A DNA stretch of 64,000 bases. Source: Setomelanomma holmii. Taxonomy: Eukaryota > Ascomycota > Dothideomycetes > Pleosporales > Phaeosphaeriaceae. The stretch lies in contig ML978299.1 of assembly GCA_010015745.1 (NCBI GenBank), positions 1 to 64,000 of the forward strand, written 5' to 3'. Position 1 is the first letter of the stretch. Every line of letters starts with the position of its first letter. A program made the position numbers and the translations under genes. The notes beneath the pieces are model-generated. The model did no database searches. It saw nothing but the letters and a program-made list of their open reading frames with translations, and had not been told where the DNA came from. Shown here piece by piece: positions 56,505-64,000 of the stretch.

Positions 56505-58092
56505 ATGGCTACCACTGAATACGACCACAAGGCGGCGGCCGACCGCATTTCAGATGACATTGCGCATACCGCCATCGACCCAGAACATGGAGCCTCGCAT
56601 GGCAAGCTGGTACCGCCACCGCTGGTAGCGGCCATGACGCAGGAGCAGCGCATTCAAGCAGAGGCCAAGATGAGGCGGAAGATCGATTTCAGATTAATGC
56701 CGATGATTATTCTCATGTACATCATGAACTACTTGGATCGAAACAACATCGCCGCCGTGCGACTTGCGGGATTGCAGGATGATCTCAATCTGAGTTCCGT
56801 GCAATATCAGGCGAGTGTAATTGTGCCTGGGACGAAAGCTTAACGCTGACAACGTGTAGACAACAGTTTCGATCCTCTTTGTCGGATATATCTTGATGCA
56901 AATCCCATCGAATCTGTTTCTCAACAAAACCGGCAAGCCCGCAATATACCTTCCATGCTGCATGATTGTCTGGGGCCTCATCTCTGGAGCAACCGGCGCC
57001 TGCCAGAGCTTTGGTGGCTTGGTCGCATGTCGCTTCTGTTTAGGCTTCATTGAGGCAGCGTACTTCCCAGGCTGTCTATTTTACCTCTCGTCGTGGTACA
57101 CCAGAAAAGAGCTGGGTTTCAGGACAGCTGTCCTTTACAGCGGATCCCTCATCTCAGGTGCTTTCGGAGGCTTGGTCACGGCTGGCATCACTGGTAACAT
57201 GGACGGCACACATGGTCTCCGCGCGTGGAGATGGGTGTTCATCATCGAAGGAGCCATTACAGTCGCTATCGCTGCGAGCGCCTTCTTCTGTCTTCCAAAC
57301 TTCCCACGAACGACATCTTGGCTCACGGAAGAGGAGCGACAGTTGGCCGTTTATCGCCTACAAGAAGATGTTGGTGAGGACGACTGGAAGGACGCCGAAT
57401 CGCAGACGTTCTTCCACGGCTTGAAGCTCGCATTGTTGGACATCAAGACATGGGTCCTCACGGTGCTGCTTCTATCGATCGTCTCCTCCGCCTCGGTGAC
57501 CAACTTCTTCCCTACTGTTGTCAAGACGCTCGGCTACGACAATATCCACACCCTCTTGCTCACAGCGCCCCCATACGTTCTAGCGGTCATCACAACTTAT
57601 CTGAACGCGTGGCATGCAGATCGCACTGGAGAGCGCTTTCTGCACATTGTGCTGCCTCTTTGCGTCGGTGTTTTCGCCTTCATCTTGGCTGCGGCTACGC
57701 ACACCACGGCTCCCCGCTATGTGGCGATGATGCTGATGGTCCCTGGAGTCTACACCGGCTACGTTGTCGCCCTTGCCTGGATCTCGAACTCGCTACCTCG
57801 ACCACCTGCCAAGCGTGCCGCTGCGCTCGCATTCATCAATGCCATTTCAAACACGAGCAGTATTTACGCAAGTTATATGTACCCGCAACCCAAGGGAGGC
57901 GCGCAGCCAAATTTGACAGTCCCGCTGAGTGTGGATTGTGCTACCGCTGCGCTTGCGATTGTCATGACGGTGATCATGAGAATAATTCTTGGTAAATTGA
58001 ACAAGAAGCTGGATCGTGGTGAGCATGTGGAAGGAGCAATCAACGGAGTTCCGGGCGAGGCACAAGAACACGGCTTCAGGTTCCTGGTGTAG
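56505..58092 (+). CDS. MFS transporter, anion:cation symporter (allantoate permease) type, 2 exons
   Basis: Plasma-membrane carrier for small organic anions; substrate not evident. Exons 56505-56810 and 56860-58092 give 512 residues. The ATG at 56505 is chosen; the frame is open upstream but without an ATG. The pattern of this family is clear: KMRRKIDFRLMPMIILMYIM and NYLDRNNIAAVRLAGLQDDL in helix 1, FVGYILMQIPSNLFLNKTG, GLVACRFCLGFIEAAYFPG, YTRKELGFRTAVLYSGSLIS, RAWRWVFIIEG and LPNFPRTTSWLTEEE, then six further helices. The only intron has a GC donor (CAG|GCGAGT) and normal TAG acceptor; GT alternatives break the frame. Confidence 0.9.
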
Positions 58093-58870
58093 AGATGCAC
58101 GACCGCGATTACTTCAGGATACCAACGAAGATTGGGCTCTACGCGCTGTACATATTCTCATACATCTTTGCGCAAACAAGGAACTCGCAAATTTTCCACA
58201 CTTTTCTGGCTTCGCAGGCACCCTTGCCACCGGGTCCAATGATGGCCAGTGAGTAGGAACACGACACAATGGGAAATAGATCGCTTCAAGTAGTCAACTG
58301 GGTCGTCTGTCACCGTTATGTTGTTGTCTTGCGTTCATGGCGCACGAAAGGCTATTTGTCGAGGTGGCTGGGATGCTCGAAGCTTCGCTATGACGCACGC
58401 GGCCGGCTTGTTTTAGCCTAGCGCCCGTTTTATCGATAGAAGTCACGCCTCAACGCGTTTTGATTGCCGTCACTCCGCAAGCCTTCAAGATCCTCATTCC
58501 TCCCCAGGAATTACGCGTCATCTCATTCATATTGACATTCACCTCGAACATCGCACTCTGCTATCGCTACACACCCATCCATCGTGAAAGTGTCCGCTCG
58601 CGACCGCGATACCAACAGCGCGGAGCGTGACTAGTCCCGGCTGCGAACCGTGGAACCTGCGGCGCCTTGTGCAGCACATACAATGCTCTTCACAGATATC
58701 CACTCACAAAGTTGCACAACACATATTTCAGTCTCTCACTTCTTCTACTGTGTACCGCGCACTACTTCTATCGACCGCTGCGCAAACACTGTACCACAAC
58801 AAGTCCTTCGCAAGGCACCAACACAGCTTGTCAGCTGACGCCACCCAACACCTCAGCCCCAAACACGAGT
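58093..58870. other. Intergenic region
   Basis: About 780 bp. The frame of the next gene is open from 58667 but lacks an ATG until 58871, so this is treated as upstream region. Confidence 0.45.
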
Positions 58871-59713
58871 ATGGATTTCTCACACAACGTCTTCCGGACA
58901 CCGGCCTCGAGTCCCACAGTGTCCGAAGACACCATGTCTCATGCTAATCTCGTGATGGCTTGCCAATGGGGATGGTCAAAGACTCTGGAACCAGACGGTA
59001 CAGGCGCGCAAACGAACAACCCAATCACCGTCACACAACCAGCCTCTACTTCATACCTCAACAATATACGCTCGAAGCGCTTTGCGCCATGTCAAGGCCG
59101 ACTCTATCATCAACTTCTTTGCTCCCACCGAGTTCGCACTGACTTCGTTGAAGATTGCGGCGCTAATTGTGTGGAGCCGTTCGGGCAGGTGGTCACCACT
59201 GCATTTGTTTGCAATGAATGCATACAAGCTGAAGTGATTCACATCTGGGAAGAGCGCAAGGCAGCGCACAACGCATTGTATCCGTCGCTTGATCATATGA
59301 GTAAGGAGCAGTATGATCAGTGGTACCATGAACACCGCCAACTTGAAGCCGAGTATGTTCGCGATCGCCGGTTGTACGAAATAGAGCTGAAGGCATCGAG
59401 TCGCCCGAGCAACATTTGTACGGCGCTAGAGGCTAGCAAAGAAGAAACGGAATTTGCGGCTGAGCTTGACTCACTATCACTGTCTCTTATGGCCTCGAAC
59501 GAGGGGTCTGTAGATGCACAAATCTATCAGCAAGCTCGCCATCGTGTAAGCCTACCCAACGACGCGTCTGAGCAGCTGCACTGGGATCTCAACACTCTTG
59601 CTCTTGACCGCGGCTCATGTGGAGTTGAGTATACCGCATCACGACCGCCAACAAGGTCTCCTGCCAGTCGGCGCATGACTGAGGAGGAGGTCTGGGGCAC
59701 ACCGCGAGCTTAA
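58871..59713 (+). CDS. Hypothetical protein with CxH...CxxNC...CNEC motif
   Basis: A 280-residue intronless frame from ATG 58871 (MDFSHNVFRTPASSPTVSED). The central part contains RLYHQLLCSHRVRTDFVEDC, GANC and later FVCNECIQAEV, spaced Cys and His residues that suggest one zinc site. A charged helical segment follows (KEQYDQWYHEHRQLEAEYVR), then an acidic, Ser-rich tail ending MTEEEVWGTPRA. No named family; it looks like an ascomycete-restricted protein. Confidence 0.6.
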   Translation: MDFSHNVFRTPASSPTVSEDTMSHANLVMACQWGWSKTLEPDGTGAQTNNPITVTQPASTSYLNNIRSKRFAPCQGRLYHQLLCSHRVRTDFVEDCGANCVEPFGQVVTTAFVCNECIQAEVIHIWEERKAAHNALYPSLDHMSKEQYDQWYHEHRQLEAEYVRDRRLYEIELKASSRPSNICTALEASKEETEFAAELDSLSLSLMASNEGSVDAQIYQQARHRVSLPNDASEQLHWDLNTLALDRGSCGVEYTASRPPTRSPASRRMTEEEVWGTPRA

Positions 59714-60200
59714 GCTCCACTACAGGAATGATGACGTCGGTCGGGGCTTACCGACCTGTACCACCACATGTGCAATTAGTATGACAAACGAAAGGACGGC
59801 GTACACCAGACCGGTGTGCATGGCATAGCTTGGATTAGCGGCATCAGCAGGTGTTTGAAAAACAGCGCGTATGGAGTTTGAAGACATTGGATGACTCTTG
59901 TGTCTTCACATATCGCAACAGCTCAAACGTGTAGCAATTGAGAACTTTTGTTGACTCGGGAGCCGTTGTATGTGAAAGAAATGATTGAGTTGGTGAGGGT
60001 GACGCTCATTGGATCCGAAGTGATCGCTTACGGCATCTGATGGAACGACAACTCGCAGAAGTGGAGACCTGTCAGCATTTTACATAGACCCATACATGAC
60101 CTCGCATCTCACCACAAAACGACCAGAGTTCCCGAGGTGGAATCTGGTATCCTCAGCACATGCCGCAAGCCAGGCCTCCTCGCCCGTCAAGTAGCACACC
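59714..60200. other. Intergenic region
   Basis: About 490 bp; no gene seen. Confidence 0.5.
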
Positions 60201-61074
60201 ATGGCCGCAGGTCTCGAACCTGAAGTCATTCTCTATGATCTAGCATGCACCAAAAACACCTGCTTCTCGCCCGCACTTTGGCGCATTCGTCTCATGCTCA
60301 ACTACAAGTGCATACCATATGAGACTATCTGTCTCGAGTTTCCGGATAACGAGTCCACGCTCAAGGAGCTGTGAGTACCACATCTTGTTGCTTGCTTTCA
60401 CGACCTGTGCTTTTCTTGTCGCAACACCTTTTCTCAACGCCGAAGCCCATCGCAACAGCGTAACAATACACAAATCAAGATGTTGATTTACACTTCTCAG
60501 CGGCCTGCGTGCTCCCGAATCGTCATCTGGCGCGAAGATCAAATACACCGTCCCAGTCATCCACCACATTCCAACAAACACGCACATGATGGACCCAGCA
60601 CCCATCGCCCACTTCCTCGAAATCAACCTACTCAGACCCTCCACTACAGCTCACCTCAGACCTCGGACAGGAAATCGAATCCAAAGCATGCACAGCCATC
60701 GGCCCAGTCTTCCGCGACTCAATCATGCCGCGGGAAACTTAGATCCTCTCACCCCGACCGCAGGAGTACTTCCGCCGCACGCGCGAAGCCGCGCTCGGTG
60801 TACGCTCGAAGATCTACTCAGCCCAGAAAGAGAAGAATAGGCGTGGACAGACGTCGAGCACAAGATGCGCGCAGTAGGCGAATTGATGCTGACGAATAAG
60901 GGGGAAGGGACGTTTGTGCTGGGAGCGAACCTAAGTGCGACTGATTTCTTTGTTGCGGGGTCCCTGCATGCTGCGAGAGTGGTGGATGAGGGGGTGTTTG
61001 AGAGGATAATGGGGTTTCCTGAGTATGGGGAGGTGTATGAGGCTTGTGTGGGGTGGATGGAGAAGAGGGACTAG
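60201..61074 (+). pseudogene. Glutathione S-transferase-like gene, broken by frameshifts and stops
   Basis: The first exon (60201-60370) encodes a GST N-terminal domain: EPEVILYDLACTKNTCFSPA, LWRIRLMLNYKCIPYE. A 130-bp intron (60371-60500) joins to GLRAPESSSGAKIKYTVPVI and MMDPAPIAHFLE. Near 60627 the family reading moves to another frame (SDPPLQLTSDLGQEIESKA, FRDSIMPRE), and near 60800 it moves back (LEDLLSPEREE, WTDVEHKMRAVGELMLTNKG, ATDFFVAGSLHAARVVDEGV). Two in-frame TAG codons also occur, near 60739 and 60838. The two shifts compensate each other, so the ends are in the same frame. The damage includes apparent indels and G-to-T or A-to-T changes, unlike the C-to-T pattern elsewhere. Confidence 0.7.
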
Positions 61075-61436
61075 GCGAAGGTGTATCGAATGGAAGATAC
61101 GACTTCATTTTCAACATTTGAGAACTTCTTCGTTGTGCTTAATCAAGCAGCAACTACATCGAACTGATTGGTTCAGACTGGCCAGAGTCGCAGTTGGGTA
61201 AGTGAAAGCGAGAGCTCGTTTGCAGTCTCGTCTCACGTGCCACGACGTTCTGCCTAGCGCCTTCCAATTTTATTCACCTTTGCACTTCCTCCAACCTCAC
61301 GCCGAGTCGCACACCTTTGTTGTGCAGCGTCAAACCACAAGTTCGCTTGAACTTACTTATGCCTTCCCAGGCTTTTACGAGTCGTTCGTACACAACGAGC
61401 CGATCATCGCATCCCGAGCAATTGTGGTTGCCAAAA
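61075..61436. other. Intergenic region
   Basis: About 360 bp between two relics; nothing seen. Confidence 0.5.
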
Positions 61437-62262
61437 ATGCGGACAAATGAGCCCACCGCGGAATTCACCGAGCCGTTTCGCTTCTTCGCTCTCCCGCGAG
61501 AGATAAGAGACATGGTGTATGACGAGACCTGGGGAAGTACACCGGTGCTCAAATGCTGCACCACATTCGGATTTCCGCCACCCTTGCTTGTAGTGCAAGC
61601 ACGTTACTGGAGACAAGACGCACGATGAGCATCTAGCAGCAGAACCCCAATCTGGTGCTGTGTAAGCTGGAAGTTTTTGAGCGAGGCGATGGACCAATTT
61701 TGGCGAAATATGGATTGGAGGGCAAGCGTGCCTGGAAGCTCCTTACACGACTCGCATCTTTTTGAGCAACTCGTAGTACCTTGAGTGCTGTGAGGCCTAT
61801 ATGCTTGAACAGCTGACGTGGATTCCTGAGAGCACTATGGAACCAGAGTGGATACCCAAAGACGACTTTCACCGTACGGCCATCAGGGTCAGAAACTCCC
61901 ACGACATCGATTGGTGGATCTTGAAGAACTTTGAGAAAGGCCTTTCTAGAACGAACAGCGGTCACAGGACTCTTTTCGTTACCTTCGGTATCGACTTCGA
62001 GCAGACCTCTGAGATCACACATGTGGACCTGTCCAGCCTGGACTGTGCAGGACTCGTGCTTGACGAGCTGGTGGTGAATGTAGTGTACAACAACCATTCG
62101 TCACGAGCACAGACGAGCGAGGACGAGTTACGATCCATGATTCGAGACGAGGACATTCGACTGGGAGACGCCATGATCGAAAATTTCCGTTCCGTAAAGT
62201 TCGATTCGAGGCCTCACGCGTCTAATCATCGCCTGTCACACTGGACCTTTCGTGTTTTATGA
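61437..62262 (+). pseudogene. Relic of a 2EXR-type (F-box-like) hypothetical gene
   Basis: The start MRTNEPTAEFTEPFRFFALP and REIRDMVYDETWG is the N-terminal signature of fungal 2EXR/F-box-like proteins. The reading then breaks at a TGA (61626). Plausible continuation appears in other frames: NPNLVLCKLEVFERGDGP near 61650, and from 61801 MLEQLTWIPESTMEPEWIPK through DELVVNVVYNNHSSRA to 62262. At least two frameshifts are needed, so it is treated as a relic. Confidence 0.5.
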
Positions 62263-63013
62263 CATGGAGTATCATCGCCTTGGTAATCAAACTCAGTGTT
62301 TGGTCTCTCTTGCTTTACTGACTCCTGGCAGGGAACACTTTGTAATTGATGGAGGTTCCTCCTCTTGTCATTCATGAGTAGGAGCTGGATCGTGGGTCTA
62401 GAAGTGTATGCATATGAATTGATCTGTTCAATTGACAACTCCCAAGATCGGAAGCAGATGGAAGGTAGTGGAGGAACAAACGTGATCTTGTGTGAAAGGA
62501 TGAGCATGGGTGCGACGAGTCTGCTGATTTGACCTTTCTGGTGGGGCGCATCCTTGCAGGCGGGGTAATCCTTACCATGGCCCACCTCACAAACCTTCAA
62601 CACCACAAATGTCTGAGTACTGCCGCCTTTCAGATCACCACACGTGAGCGTCGTTGCTCACTCAGACAGCTCAGTCATATCGAAGCCGTTACCAAAAGAT
62701 CTCTTACGCGTTGCATTCGTGATCAACATCCCAGACACTATCAGCACGCTTATGCAGCACCTGCTTCGCCATGCACCACCAGAGCTGCAGGCCCAATCTC
62801 GGAGGGGCAGGTATGTCGATCCTTCAAATGGCAACGAATTGATTGGTGCTGCGATGACTGAGTAGGTCCGTTATCAGGATACATGTAACATTGTATTCTG
62901 GGGTAAACTTGGCGGTCATGCTTTGCTTTTCGTTGCGGTGAGGATGATTGCGATCTGCAAGACTCCTTCACACTCCATGAGGGGTGAGGTCTTGACCAAA
63001 GGACATCGCGACA
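62263..63013. other. Intergenic region upstream of the serine hydrolase
   Basis: About 750 bp; a 110-codon plus-strand frame at 62529 has no recognisable features. Confidence 0.4.
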
Positions 63014-64000
63014 ATGTTGCGATGCATCACCGGCAGGACTTTTTTTCTGACAGGGTGCTTCGTCGCGGGCGTTGCAAGCGCATGCGTACCGGACTTTTCT
63101 GATGAGCTACTGGCGGATGCGGCGGTACTTCAGCATCCTTCAGTCATCGCAGCTTTCGAAGAGGTTGAGGAGGCCTTCTCGGCTTTGTATATCAACACAA
63201 CGCGCGATGGGCTCAGTTTCGGAGTCGTGAGTGTGTTATATCGGTTAGCTTTCACATCTAATGACTCCTCTAGGTGCACGCTTCGACGCCAGGCAGCGTA
63301 TACAACTTCAACAATGGCACGCTCAAAATGAATGAAACCGAAATAGCCACTGGCTCCGACAACTTAGTGAACAGCGACTCCATCTTCCGGATCATGTCCG
63401 TCTCTAAGAATATCGCCATGACGTCCGTGTTAGTCATGTCATGTCTACCTGCGCAATCATCATGCCCTGGTATGACACTCCATACACCTGTGCGACTCCT
63501 TCTACCGGACTTCACTCTTCCAGAAGCAGATTGGAACGATGGCGGTAGCGAAATCACACTTGGCATGCTGGCAAGCCACACGGCTGGCATACCGCGTGAA
63601 AGCTACAGCACGGGTTTTAATATGGTGCTGAGCACCGGCAAGGCTGACGCCATCACGATCGGTGCAGCATGGGCTAGTGCGACAGCTGAAGATGTGATTG
63701 AAGCAATTGCCAGGGGGAAGTTGATGTTCGCACCTGGGCAAAGGGCTGCGTACTCAAATGCGGGGATATCAATCTTGGGAAGCGCGGTCGCAGCCTGGTA
63801 CACCAATGTTACGGGCGAGAAGATCTCGTGGAGTCGACTCGCGACGCAGGAAGTTCTTGACCCACTCAACATGACGCACAGCTTCTTTGGGATCGTACCC
63901 CAGGATCTTGAACCCTTCATTGGCATTCCCGGAGGCGAAAATTGGGCTGATCTCATCGTTGGCGAAGGGTACAATCCGGCAGCTGGGATGTGGAGCTCAG
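63014..64000 (+). CDS. Secreted beta-lactamase-fold serine hydrolase, partial at window end
   Basis: Exons 63014-63226 and 63274 to beyond 64000. The signal peptide is MLRCITGRTFFLTGCFVAGV with ASA before the cleavage region. The beta-lactamase/class C-like fold is marked by the S-x-x-K motif IMSVSKNIAMTSVL (Ser113, Lys116), then TLHTPVRLLLPDF, ITLGMLASHTAGIPRE and FAPGQRAAYSNAGISILG (the Y-x-N motif). Members act as esterases, peptidases or transacylases; fungal ones are often of unknown substrate. Several Asn-x-Ser/Thr sites fit secretion. The C-terminal part, with the third motif, lies outside the window. Confidence 0.85.

Noticed and set aside
1..64000. tRNA or rRNA genes, CRISPR arrays, bacterial operons
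   Set aside because: No B-box-like GGTTCGAANCC with a matching cloverleaf, no rRNA-like block and no spaced direct repeats of CRISPR type were seen; the gene structure is eukaryotic.

Overview
This is a piece of a filamentous ascomycete nuclear genome, most likely a Dothideomycete (the class is inferred from the style of the families, not proven). The support is eukaryotic gene structure throughout: GT-AG introns of about 48-64 bp, a fungal-type PARP (BRCT-WGR-catalytic, no zinc fingers), a Pex22-like peroxin, eIF2B gamma, an SAT4/PTH11-type rhodopsin-domain membrane protein, secreted GMC and copper-radical oxidases, Tad-like LINE and Fot1/pogo relics, and many C-to-T derived nonsense codons as expected from repeat-induced point mutation (RIP) or a similar process.

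Layout. 1-3954: two Tad-like LINE copies in tandem, decayed, one carrying a 138-bp insertion with its own target duplication. 4391-9069: a divergent pair, a Xaa-Pro aminopeptidase with a very long C-terminal tail and a proline-racemase-family epimerase. 10150-12177: a decayed pogo/Fot1 transposase fused to a truncated DJ-1/PfpI gene. 14115-25491: a conserved core block with eIF2B gamma, Pex22-like peroxin, PARP, F-box protein, several small hypotheticals, a four-helix membrane protein and a cytochrome-b561-like membrane protein. 25492-36594: mostly gene-poor, holding a broken galactose-oxidase-like gene, a frameshifted hypothetical gene and a small hAT-like MITE. 36595-46351: GMC oxidoreductase, SDR with a long-TIR MITE just upstream of its start, two hypotheticals, nitrilase and the rhodopsin-domain protein. 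46352-56023: a second relic zone with a hAT-type MITE, a tyrosinase pseudogene with four nonsense codons, an SDR pseudogene and an F-box-like pseudogene. 56505-64000: an MFS transporter with a GC-AG intron, a hypothetical with a Cys-rich motif, a GST-like pseudogene, a 2EXR-like relic and a beta-lactamase-fold serine hydrolase cut by the window edge.

How it fits together. Housekeeping genes cluster in the first half and are intact. The second half alternates intact secondary-function genes (oxidoreductases, nitrilase, transporter) with relics. Most of the relics keep their frame and splice structure and are broken mainly by TAA, TAG or TGA at sites where CAA, CAG or CGA is expected. The GST-like and 2EXR-like relics near the right edge are broken differently, by indels. 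The peptidase and epimerase pair could act together in salvage of proline or hydroxyproline from peptides; that link is inferred from adjacency and family roles only.
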